Assembly (NCBI GenBank): GCA_033064195.1
Contig: JARBJD010000016.1
Span: 248,001-312,000 of the forward strand
Source: Blattamonas nauphoetae
Taxonomy: Eukaryota > Preaxostyla > Oxymonadida
Direction of reading: 5' to 3'
Length of the DNA stretch: 64,000 nt
Shown here: piece after piece, positions 30,578 to 39,961 of the stretch
How the letters are laid out: the number at the start of each line of letters is the position of its first letter
Numbering within the stretch: position 1 is the stretch's first letter
Notes under the pieces: generated by a model
What the model saw: only the letters and a program-made list of their open reading frames with translations
Database searches by the model: none
Told to the model about the DNA's origin: nothing
Program-made: the position numbers and the translations under genes

Positions 30578-32182
30578 CTACAAGACAAAGATGAGGAGAA
30601 AAATTGCAGACATGAGGGCCCAAATGAAGAAAGTCGAAGCGATCATGACAGAGCTTGTGATCCAGTGCGTGGAATTGAAGTAATCGAGGACGATGACTGC
30701 TGGGTCACCAGCAGACCATTTCATTTTCGTGTACAGCGAAAAGGCTGTTTCGAGTACAGTCCACAGTAAGAAAAAGTAGAAGATGAATATGACGATGTAG
30801 GTCGGCTCTGGAAGAGAGATGAGGAGAGATTGAGGATTGGACGTAAAATATGAACGAATCAGTGCTCAGCGAACAAAAGACGACAAACTTTTGTAGAACT
30901 GATGTAATTGTCGAATCTTCTTCAAGTATTTCATCCTTTCATCAAGATCGCGAGTTTTATCCCGCATGAGAATGAGTGCTAGAGAATCTTTTTGCTCCAA
31001 AAACTTTTCGTCAGCTTCCTGGAGTCTTCGCATCTCTTCCTCCCTTTGATGGAGTTTTCTTTCCTCTCTCTTTCGCTTTCTCCTTTCTTCTTTTGTTTCT
31101 TTTTTCTTTTCAGGCTTTTTCTTTCGTTCTTTGACTTCTTCATCTGATCCCTCCTCCTTCTCCTCATCATTTTCATCCTTTTTTTCTTCTTCTTCGTCTT
31201 TCTTTTCTTCTTCAGCAGCTACGGGGACATCCACTTGGGTGTCGTCTTCACCTTCGACAATGACTTGTGTGTGTGGTGGAGAAGTCACGTATGCAACAGT
31301 TCCGACCCCCATCGTCAAAGCCCACTCGAAGTTATCATCACGGAGCATTTCTTCTTCAAGCTTAATGCTTTTCTCTTTCTCTGTTGGTTCTTCTCCTTCT
31401 TTTGGTTCCTTTTCTTCATTTTCTTCTTCGCTTTCCTCTTCATCTGCCATATCTTCATTCATTTGAACAGGAGCATTAAATTTTAGCTGTTCAGCAGCAT
31501 TTGCACCGATTTCATCTAAATAAAATGAGCAATGTCTGAGAACAGACGAAATCGGTAGGATTCGTTGTTGAGGGGCTCATAAAACCAAGAATTCAACCAT
31601 TCGTGCGTATGGAAAATCACATTATTGATCGGCACCTGGCGATCTGATGATAAAAGGTAATGAAATTGTGAGAAAGAGTTCACACAGCCTAACTTGACTT
31701 CTGAACGGTTCGTGATTGAAACAGCACTTTCAATATCATATAGTTGCGATTCATTTCCTTGGAGGATGGGATCGTTCGAATTCCTGCGAACGAGAACCTG
31801 AGTGTTAGGAGTTTTTGTAGATTTTGGTAAATTTGTAGAAAAATGAAGACAATGAGATAAAAATGGCGCATACAGTTCCATTGAATAGTTCTGGGTTGAG
31901 ATTTTTGCATGTTCTGACAATTTCGCTTCCAACTTGATCTGTTGGTTCCTCTGTAAAATTGAGGAACCTTTCCTCAATTTTCAAATCTAAGTATGAATAT
32001 TTGGGTCATTTAAAGAGAGAAAAACGAGATGTAGAAGAGTGTTCATCAAGCAGAGGCTCATACCTGGGACACAGACCGAAATCGAAGAGAGATAGTACAT
32101 CAATCTCCGAATTCCTGTTAGCGAAACATCTGCGTGATAAGAGAACAATCAGAGAGGAAAAAGTGAAACCAAAGACGTTCAT
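30578..32182 (-). CDS. predicted secretory-pathway membrane protein
   Basis: Best model is six exons: 32182-32071, 31986-31874, 31797-31686, 31643-31548, 31515-30889 and 30807-30578. They give 429 aa in frame, with introns of 32-84 bp. The N-terminus is a signal anchor (MNVFGFTFSSLIVLL). A globular lumenal-looking region with NFT, NGT, NES and NRS N-glycosylation sequons follows (VLVRRNSNDPILQG, NNVIFHTHEWLNSWF). Next are a long Glu-rich acidic stretch, a Lys/Arg/Glu coiled coil (ERRKRKREERK), and two C-terminal membrane helices around VIFIFYFFLLWTVL and FFIWALMSAIFLLIFVL. The first donor is a non-consensus GTCCCA, so the N-terminal join is the weakest. Family not recognised. Confidence 0.6.
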
Positions 32183-32353
32183 GTTCCAGGGAGATGGGAG
32201 ATCGTCCCACACTCAACGACATCATTTCCACCATCACAAATGTCCTGTCTCCCTCTCAAATTCACTTTTCTCTATAAAGTTCATACTTTTTCAATTCAAT
32301 TTATCGAGATGTTAACAGATATTTTTGCCCAAATGAGAAATGAAGACCAAAAA

Positions 32354-35300
32354 CTAATGAATACCAATCATTTGAGAAATAAGAGCCTTACACTGCTCAT
32401 AGATGTGTGTATCACCAATCTCGCTTGCCTTGTTTCGAACTTCAACAAGGAAACGAGCGTTGTTCACCTTCACCGCGAGTTCGAAGGCATCTCTCAGCAA
32501 ACCAAGCGAGAGTAGAGCATTTAGTCGCGTAAAACTGTCCTGGATTTGGAGCGCAAAAATTTTGCCTTCCTGTGGCCTGAAAAGCGATGAAAGAGATGAA
32601 GAAAGAGAGAAAACACACAATTTCAGGGCTGCGATATGTTCAACGAGTCCCAACACGATGGAATCAAAGAGTTCAACATTGTTGTACTCACCCTCAATCT
32701 TGTGGAGAAGGATGTTGATCCTTCGCCACTCCCGCTGATGGCAGATCGATTTGAGTTGGGGGAGGAGAGTGTCGTACGGGGAGAGACCAAAGAAGCTGAT
32801 GTATTCAAACGCGATTGAGTCGTTCAAGGCTGATTGGGCTGCAGCCGCTTCGTCGAGAGAAGCAGACGGTGAGAGGAGCGAGTGGATAATGGCAGAAGCG
32901 TTGGAGATGCCTTGGAAGATGCAAAGGAATTGGTTGGCTGGGTGAGGGATGAGAGAATCAGGATTAACAAGAAGGACTGTCTGTTTGTGTCCGATGAAGA
33001 AATCTTGTTTGATGGTATTGTTGGGCGGAGTGATAGCCTGTAGAGCGTTGTCAAAGAGCGGACTTGTGATTGCGATGGCTGACAAGACGTTGGACTGGAG
33101 CCGAGATGCTTCGATGAGAAGTCGAGGTGGACATGGGCGAAGACCATCTTCCTCACTTTCATCTTCAACAATCTCGTTGGAGATGAAGTCATTCAGGTAG
33201 GGCGTGGTGAGGAGCGCGGCAGTTGAAGGATTCGAAACATGTCTCTGCAAGAGCGGCTGACCAGATACTCCGAGGAGTGTGAACCGGAATCCGTGAGTTT
33301 CACTGAAAAAAGGATAGGATGGTTCAGGAGGGGCTGAAAAGTCGATCACGTTCGTCTTTTCGAAGATCTTCTGGTTGTTGCAGTACTCCTCAAACGAGAC
33401 CTCGAGATGTCCATTGATTTCCAGTGGTTTCCTCTCGTCTGTGGAATCCGTGTCGGATGGCGTGTTGAGCGTTTGTGGGGCTTCTTCTTGCTCAGCTCCT
33501 TCGTTCTGATCGCCGCCAGAATAAACATGTGCATTCATTTCAAGCGCCTTTTCACATGCTGCGACTGCTGTTCGAAGCTGGCCAATAATCTCCTTGACTG
33601 TGCTCATGATTTCCTTCTTCACACCTTCGTTAATTGTGAGTTCCTTCTGTTTCTTTGGGTCGATTCTCCTCCGTTTTGCGAGGAGAGGATGGAGAGAATG
33701 GTGGAGAGAGAACACACGAGACATCAGAAGGATCGCAGAGAGGACCCTCATGTGAGCTTCCGCCATGTGTGCCGATGTGCACTCCATCATCGACAGGAGC
33801 GTGTCGATTGAGTTGCGGCGGAAGAGGTAGAGGAAGATAGTGTCGATGAACATCGCAGCGTTCGGGTTTTCAGCGGCCTTTGCTGCGAACATGGAGAAGA
33901 TTGGACGGTTGGCGGTGAGAGAGTTCTGGTTGAGGATGGGCATGAACATGTCCGGGAAGTGCTCGAGCATGACCGGCGTTCTGTGCGGGTTGTTGCTGTC
34001 AAAGAGGTTCGACAAATACAGCTGAATGGCTTCGTATGTGCAACCGAGTTTCAGCAGAACCCGAACAACAGTCGCGATGGGCGAGAAGCGAAGCAACAGT
34101 GCAACAAGCCGGACTATTTTCAGGTTCACTTTGGAAGCGACGGAAGGAAGTGAGCCGAATAGGGAGATGATCGAAGGAACAGAGGACACGGACGAAACCG
34201 AAGATTGTGACTTGATTGTGGAGCGGGACAGGTGTCGATTCAGCTGTTTGTCATTCTCATCGTCGTTATTCAGAAAGCGACGATGAGAATTCGTTCTCTT
34301 TCGAGACGGTTCAGTTGTTTCATATTGTTTCTCTTCACGCCACGTTGTTGTGAGATGACTGAGTGCAGAGAGAGTCTGATCGTCCAGCTTATGAATCCCA
34401 TTCTCAGTCTGCACGAGGACAGACATGGCTGTTGGTTCTGTCGGGTGAGTGTGCAGCCGTTCGATGACAGACGAGAGACCAAAATCACTCGACAATGGAT
34501 GTTCGCTCATATCCTTCAGAACCGGTTCATTTGACAGCATCTCGAGTCGCTGCGTGAATGCAGAGGTGGTTGGGGAGTTGGCTGAGATTGAAGAATAATG
34601 CTTTTCAAGTTGTGAGAGAGTTTTCATCTGTGAGGAAAAGAAAGAACTTGGAGGGAGGGATGGGGAGTGAAGGGTCAGAACATAAATGAAGAGCAGAGTT
34701 GTGTGGCAGTGGTAGAACAGAAGATGGGATGTGTCAAGGAACGACTGTGGAGTCAGAAGACGGATGTTGAGAAAGGATGAGGACGGATGTTGAGGATGGC
34801 GAGAGATGAACGGGATGAGGGCGAATAAGATCGGCGAGAACTGAAGAGACGAGAGCGACGAAGAGAGAAGGCTGAGAGAGAGCGTGCAGATGTCTTCAAA
34901 CGAAGCGTTTGTGGTTGGGACAGGATATGACGAAACATCGATCAAATTGCGGAGAAGAAGGAGATGGAAGAGTGTCGACTGTGAGCCCTCTCTCGAGTTG
35001 ATCTGGAACAACTCCGATGCCTTCGACTCATCCACATTACACGGAGGGGGTGGGAAGAATTGGAGCAGAGTGGGGAAGACAACGGCAGGGGCACTCCCTT
35101 CGAGGTGCTCGTCCTCTCGTGGGGACATATCGTCTGTGACGGTGGTGACGGGCTTAATCAACAGGATATCGTTGCCGATGGCATCTGCGATCAAACTATG
35201 GACAGGCGTGACTGCAGGCGACGATCCAAGCGAGAAGTGTGTTGAGAGGGAGCGATCTCGGGACAGCCTCCCATCCAGCGATGGAGTGAGGGCATGGCGA

Positions 35301-38300
35301 AACGACGGTGATCCTGTCACATCTTGCCCATTCAACGAAATCGGTTGGATTGGAGTAAAATACTGCGAGATCGAGAAGTCGTTCTGTTTTGAGAGGAAGG
35401 TGGATGTGGCAGCATTCACCCACTGCGTGAGGAACGACAACCCGTTTTTGATCAAATAGCCTGTCTCAGGAGATTCCTCGGCAAACGAGATGAGCAACGA
35501 AGAATCAATTGGCTCGTGCCATTCCATCTGAAGTTGTGACACAGCTGCCATCAGATCGTTCAGGATATCTGATTCGTCTTCGGCGACAACGGCAGATTCG
35601 GAGAAGTTCAACGTTGATGAAACAGGAGTGAATGGTAAACTTTCTGATTCAGCATCAACGTGCCTTCTCTTCTTCTTTTTCTCTCGATGGACTGGTTCAA
35701 CATGTCCACGCTGAGCGTTGGAGAGGTACAGATCGTGCAGGATTGCGTAGATAGTCTGCAGGTTCTGGAAAGTGTCGATGGAGAACGGGACTCGTGATCG
35801 ATCGAAGCTTGTCCAGAAAAATGGATGCGTTCGGAGGAGTTGAACAAAGTCGGTGGTGAGATCGACGCTGTCGCAGAAGAAGAGTGCGGTTAGTGTCATC
35901 AGAGCCGCAACTGGCGAGTCAAGAGGGTTGAACAGGAACGAAGGGAGATAGAAAGACGGAGTTTCGAGTTGTGGAACAGGAAACTGGTCGATGAGGACGG
36001 GGAGGGAACCTGAGTCGACGATCGAGTGGATGAAGATCAATTCATCTCGCTTTGCCTCGAGTTGGAGTTTGGTTTGTTTGAAAGATTCTTCAGGCGACGA
36101 GGACGAGTGGGGGTTTGGCGAGTTCTGGGCTGAGATAACGAGAAGGTCAAAGATCGAGACTTGTGTGTTGACGATACATTCCAGCACATCCATCACATGC
36201 GAAATAGCTGACAATGACAACGAGAGCCATGGACAGTGTTTGAGGAAGTACGGCGTGTGGGCAAGAGGGGGTGGGATGGGGAGATTCTGCTTGTTTGGAG
36301 GTGTTTGAGGTCGTTGGAAGAGAGAAGTGGTGGATAGATTCTGAATGTAATCTGCTGCGTCTGTTGGCGTTTCATCATTCTTCACCAGAAGTGAGTAGAG
36401 AGAGCAGAAGGCCGTGTTGCAGAGACTCGTCGAAACAAACAACGAAGGAGTCTGCTGCATCATCACCAAAAGCGAGGTGATGCAAATGCTGGTCTGTTCC
36501 TCCGAAGTGCATCCGGTGAACGAATGGAGAGACCGACTGACAATCTGTTGCTTGGTTTCCTCGATAAAGCCTTCCATTTTGTCCTGAATGTTCTTTTCGA
36601 CGTGATAATCGGACATGGCGTCGTCGGAGATGGAATACAGCTGGTTGATGCTGATCACATCCAGCAGTGCCTTCTCGTCCTCTTCTTTCAGATCATCCTC
36701 AAGTTCTTCGAGAAAGGCGTAGAGCATCCTCGAACTCGCTTTGTTGCTTTGTCTGGATTCGTTGTTTCCTTTGTGGAGATGAAGGATCAGCTGGCGAAGA
36801 TGGTTGAGGAGAGAGAGAAAGTGCTCGGCGAGTGTTTTGTATCCAAACTTGATCATGATCTGCAGATATTTGAGGGAGAGATGGTTGATGGCTTGTTTGT
36901 ACGTCACCGATGTCGAGTTGACATCATCCGATCCGAAGAAGTGAGGGAAGTGCGAGAGATGGTGATCAAGACCTCTTCGCGACACTTCCGACAGGTTTGT
37001 GGAAGGAGCGACATCGATGTTTGATGACATGGCCGACTGGCTCTTTGAACGGTAGCAGTTCTCAAGAAGAGCGAGGATGGAGCACAGAGTCGGGACGTCG
37101 TTCTGCGTCACACACTCTTCAATCGCTCGCATCACCAAAGACTCTTCCATGAACGTCTCCATAGATTCTGTTTGTGGTTCTTTCGTGATTCCGGAGAATT
37201 CCTGCGCATATTTCTCTTCTTTTCGGGAGATCCGGATTTTGTCCTGGACGTTCTGCATGACGACTGGGAGCTGCTCAATTGCTGCACATCCAAGCGAGAT
37301 CAGACGATGGTCAATCACTCTCATCCACGCCACTTGTTCTGCTGGAGGGAAGAGTTCTGCCGGCTCGGAAATGAACAAGTCGAGAAGTGACGAACACCGA
37401 ATGTGGAAGGGCTCGCACTGTCGAATGAAGATGCATTCCAAAAGGACGACTCTCTCAATCTCGCACTTCACGACTCTTCTCATCATCTCCCGAATCCTTT
37501 CCAGATAATCCTCTCGGAGCATGTTCTGCATGGCTTGCCTGTCGATGTCTTTCGTGTTTTGTTCAAACTTGTTCGCGCGACGTTGGCGAGCGAGGTTGGG
37601 TGGTGTTCGTCCGCTCTGACCTCTTTCGATAATGTTCTTCACAGACATGCCTTTCTGTCGACGTTGCTCGTCCAGAATCATCCACCTCCACTTCCGCATT
37701 TTGAACGTCTGCTGGTTTGGATTAACCCTGCGATGCCCAAACTCATTCAGAGAGAGGGCGTCGTTGATGATTTCGAGCTGGTTGAGGAGCGGGTAGTTGT
37801 TCAGGACGGGGAGAATGTGCGTCGAGAGCTCGAATGCGTGGAGTGTTGATGGGACGTTTGCTCCTGCCAGAAGTGAATCAGGGTCAGCGTGCATGTGGAC
37901 GAGAGTGTTCTTGTCGGACGTGGTTGGAGTGACCTGCTGCGGAGGGTTTGTCAAAGTCGAGATGAGAGAACTGAGCCAGCGTGAGTAGTGCTTTGGAGCA
38001 ACTGTGATTCCGAGGAGGGGAGTGCTCGTGGCTGAGGGGAGATCAGCGATGGAGTAGGCGATGTCGGAACCGAGACAGAAGAGTTCCATCAGATCCAAAC
38101 AGACAGGAAGGAGCATTGCATCGGCTGAGAGGACAGTGTTGATGAAGTTTGTCTGCATCCCCTCGACTCTCCTCCGTTTCCGATCAGACGTGGCGAGTGT
38201 TGATGGAGAAGACGCAGGAGGTGGCTGAGACGGTTGGAAGAGCGATTGGATGACGTGGCTCTGAGACGGGCTGCGTGGGATGAGGCTGTTCCGATCTGTG

Positions 38301-39520
38301 CCGATCCCAACCAGACCCAGCGATTCAGACTTGTCGATTGAAGAGTGAGTTGTCAGTCGAATGTGAGAAGAGAAGACCTGATGGACATCGAACCACGTGA
38401 TGTATGGGTGGGATGCGTGGTAGGCAGGTGATTCCACAACAAGGGAACAGAGATTCACATCTCTCTTTCTGGTGTCGATGATAGTGTGGAGGAGTGAAGG
38501 AGAGAGAGTTGATGAGTCTTGTGGGTCTGTGAGGAAGGAGACTAACGGTGTGAGGGGTGATGGAATCACTTGGTCTGTGTGGGCAAGGGGCTCAAATGGG
38601 GACAGAAAAAGGGCAGAATTGGGTGTGGAGAATGTTGATGGTGAGAGTGAGCTGATGTCCAAATCAAACTGATCGAGGACAGAAATGGTATCTTTTGCTG
38701 GCCATGATGTTGCATGAAAGAGAATTAAGAGGAGTGAAAGATGGGGATCGTTCAGATTGAGCAGAATGGAGGGTGGGACTGGAAAGTTGGTGAGAGTGTT
38801 TCGTGTTTGAAAGAAAAGGTATAAAAACGGAGCAAGAGACTGTTTGGAAGCTTTAGAGGAAGGAAGTTCAGTCGATAGGAGCAAAAAAGTTGGGATCAAT
38901 GTAGAAATATGAGTGAGTGATGAGGGGAGCATTCGAGCTGGAAATGGGAGTAATTCTGTTGTTGATTCCATTAACTTTAGATGCTGATTCAAAATCGATA
39001 GAAAATCATTTGGTGTGAGAAATTCATCCGTAGTATGAGAGGGTTGGAGTGATCTGAGAGCTTGAGGATGATCTGCAAATTCGTTCGCGTATTCAATCAA
39101 AGTTACCAACCCAAGAGTTAACCAATCAGGCATCTTCCCAGAAAGTGCCTTTTCGGTGGTTTGAATGAATTGGAAGAGTGGTGCAAATGGGGGAAGATCT
39201 TGAAGATTGTCATGGCGTCCTGGAGGATTCTGTTCCAAAAATTGTGGAAGAATCTTAAAGAATGTGGCACATAAGGAAATAAATGACTGAAAAATATCGA
39301 CTTCCATCTCTCTTCGGGTAGATAGTGCGTATTGGGGAAGTGCTGGGATATCGGTCGATTTGCTGTACTGATCGAAATAGTCCTGAAACATAAGACAGTT
39401 CATCATCATGTTAAGATATCCTGTCCTCTTCGGAAGTTGTCCATTCGACGTGATTTCTTGTTCGTTTGTGATACCGAGGAATTTCGAGAGTGACATGTTT
39501 TCTGATTCGTGTTGATGCAT
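32354..39520 (-). CDS. ZFYVE26 (spastizin)-like giant alpha-solenoid protein
   Basis: One open frame; from the first ATG (39520) it encodes 2388 aa. It is almost entirely helical with Ser/Pro-rich loops. The C-terminal 600 residues resemble spastizin. A solenoid (LLKLGCTYEAIQLYL, FLYLFRRNSIDTLLSMME) is followed by LLIEASRLQSNVLSAI, then CHQREWRRINILLHKIEG, and a final LLSLGLLRDAFELAVKVNN stretch like the spastizin CGKLRSAYLIAVK end. In animals spastizin works with spatacsin and AP-5 in lysosome reformation and also acts in cytokinesis. I see no FYVE zinc finger, so recruitment to PI3P membranes would need another route. The match is by architecture and short motifs only; another solenoid trafficking protein is possible. 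Confidence 0.5.
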   Translation of the reverse strand: MHQHESENMSLSKFLGITNEQEITSNGQLPKRTGYLNMMMNCLMFQDYFDQYSKSTDIPALPQYALSTRREMEVDIFQSFISLCATFFKILPQFLEQNPPGRHDNLQDLPPFAPLFQFIQTTEKALSGKMPDWLTLGLVTLIEYANEFADHPQALRSLQPSHTTDEFLTPNDFLSILNQHLKLMESTTELLPFPARMLPSSLTHISTLIPTFLLLSTELPSSKASKQSLAPFLYLFFQTRNTLTNFPVPPSILLNLNDPHLSLLLILFHATSWPAKDTISVLDQFDLDISSLSPSTFSTPNSALFLSPFEPLAHTDQVIPSPLTPLVSFLTDPQDSSTLSPSLLHTIIDTRKRDVNLCSLVVESPAYHASHPYITWFDVHQVFSSHIRLTTHSSIDKSESLGLVGIGTDRNSLIPRSPSQSHVIQSLFQPSQPPPASSPSTLATSDRKRRRVEGMQTNFINTVLSADAMLLPVCLDLMELFCLGSDIAYSIADLPSATSTPLLGITVAPKHYSRWLSSLISTLTNPPQQVTPTTSDKNTLVHMHADPDSLLAGANVPSTLHAFELSTHILPVLNNYPLLNQLEIINDALSLNEFGHRRVNPNQQTFKMRKWRWMILDEQRRQKGMSVKNIIERGQSGRTPPNLARQRRANKFEQNTKDIDRQAMQNMLREDYLERIREMMRRVVKCEIERVVLLECIFIRQCEPFHIRCSSLLDLFISEPAELFPPAEQVAWMRVIDHRLISLGCAAIEQLPVVMQNVQDKIRISRKEEKYAQEFSGITKEPQTESMETFMEESLVMRAIEECVTQNDVPTLCSILALLENCYRSKSQSAMSSNIDVAPSTNLSEVSRRGLDHHLSHFPHFFGSDDVNSTSVTYKQAINHLSLKYLQIMIKFGYKTLAEHFLSLLNHLRQLILHLHKGNNESRQSNKASSRMLYAFLEELEDDLKEEDEKALLDVISINQLYSISDDAMSDYHVEKNIQDKMEGFIEETKQQIVSRSLHSFTGCTSEEQTSICITSLLVMMQQTPSLFVSTSLCNTAFCSLYSLLVKNDETPTDAADYIQNLSTTSLFQRPQTPPNKQNLPIPPPLAHTPYFLKHCPWLSLSLSAISHVMDVLECIVNTQVSIFDLLVISAQNSPNPHSSSSPEESFKQTKLQLEAKRDELIFIHSIVDSGSLPVLIDQFPVPQLETPSFYLPSFLFNPLDSPVAALMTLTALFFCDSVDLTTDFVQLLRTHPFFWTSFDRSRVPFSIDTFQNLQTIYAILHDLYLSNAQRGHVEPVHREKKKKRRHVDAESESLPFTPVSSTLNFSESAVVAEDESDILNDLMAAVSQLQMEWHEPIDSSLLISFAEESPETGYLIKNGLSFLTQWVNAATSTFLSKQNDFSISQYFTPIQPISLNGQDVTGSPSFRHALTPSLDGRLSRDRSLSTHFSLGSSPAVTPVHSLIADAIGNDILLIKPVTTVTDDMSPREDEHLEGSAPAVVFPTLLQFFPPPPCNVDESKASELFQINSREGSQSTLFHLLLLRNLIDVSSYPVPTTNASFEDICTLSLSLLSSSLSSLQFSPILFALIPFISRHPQHPSSSFLNIRLLTPQSFLDTSHLLFYHCHTTLLFIYVLTLHSPSLPPSSFFSSQMKTLSQLEKHYSSISANSPTTSAFTQRLEMLSNEPVLKDMSEHPLSSDFGLSSVIERLHTHPTEPTAMSVLVQTENGIHKLDDQTLSALSHLTTTWREEKQYETTEPSRKRTNSHRRFLNNDDENDKQLNRHLSRSTIKSQSSVSSVSSVPSIISLFGSLPSVASKVNLKIVRLVALLLRFSPIATVVRVLLKLGCTYEAIQLYLSNLFDSNNPHRTPVMLEHFPDMFMPILNQNSLTANRPIFSMFAAKAAENPNAAMFIDTIFLYLFRRNSIDTLLSMMECTSAHMAEAHMRVLSAILLMSRVFSLHHSLHPLLAKRRRIDPKKQKELTINEGVKKEIMSTVKEIIGQLRTAVAACEKALEMNAHVYSGGDQNEGAEQEEAPQTLNTPSDTDSTDERKPLEINGHLEVSFEEYCNNQKIFEKTNVIDFSAPPEPSYPFFSETHGFRFTLLGVSGQPLLQRHVSNPSTAALLTTPYLNDFISNEIVEDESEEDGLRPCPPRLLIEASRLQSNVLSAIAITSPLFDNALQAITPPNNTIKQDFFIGHKQTVLLVNPDSLIPHPANQFLCIFQGISNASAIIHSLLSPSASLDEAAAAQSALNDSIAFEYISFFGLSPYDTLLPQLKSICHQREWRRINILLHKIEGEYNNVELFDSIVLGLVEHIAALKLCVFSLSSSLSSLFRPQEGKIFALQIQDSFTRLNALLSLGLLRDAFELAVKVNNARFLVEVRNKASEIGDTHIYEQCKALISQMIGIH

Positions 39521-39961
39521 TTCAAACTGAATGCTGAGGGGTATCCCCACAAAATATGGATATGAAGTGATTCAGGATTCGAAGAAAGGAATGATGGATG
39601 GATCAAGGCAACTCACTCAAACCATCTCCATTTCACTCTTCGCGTGAATTCAAACAATAAAATGAGAAAAAAGAGTTGCTCATAAAAGAATTGTTATAAG
39701 ATCCAGATTATGATGAATTCAAGTCTCAAAGGATGATGTAATTCTCTCCAAACAGCTCAAAGGTCAATGAGATATCCAACAGTGGATACATCTCAACTTT
39801 TTCTAGTCTAGACATCTTTCTTTCTGTCCCACAGTCCTTTCTGAGTAAGAGAGGCTCGCAATTGGCTCAACATCCCCAATCATGAAAGTGTTGTTTCAAT
39901 TGAACGATCCTATCGTGTTGAGATCACTGATTTCTAGTTCGATGTTCACCCACACTCTTCC
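39521..39961. other. intergenic, tandem minus-strand genes
   Basis: 441 bp between the CEP290-like stop and the start of the spastizin-like gene, presumably holding its promoter. AT-rich; the frame immediately upstream of 39520 contains no earlier ATG before an in-frame stop. No repeat or RNA gene seen. Confidence 0.4.

Noticed and set aside
31131-31466. Plus-strand poly-Ser/Phe frame
   Set aside because: Antisense of the Glu/Lys-rich stretch of the minus-strand membrane protein.
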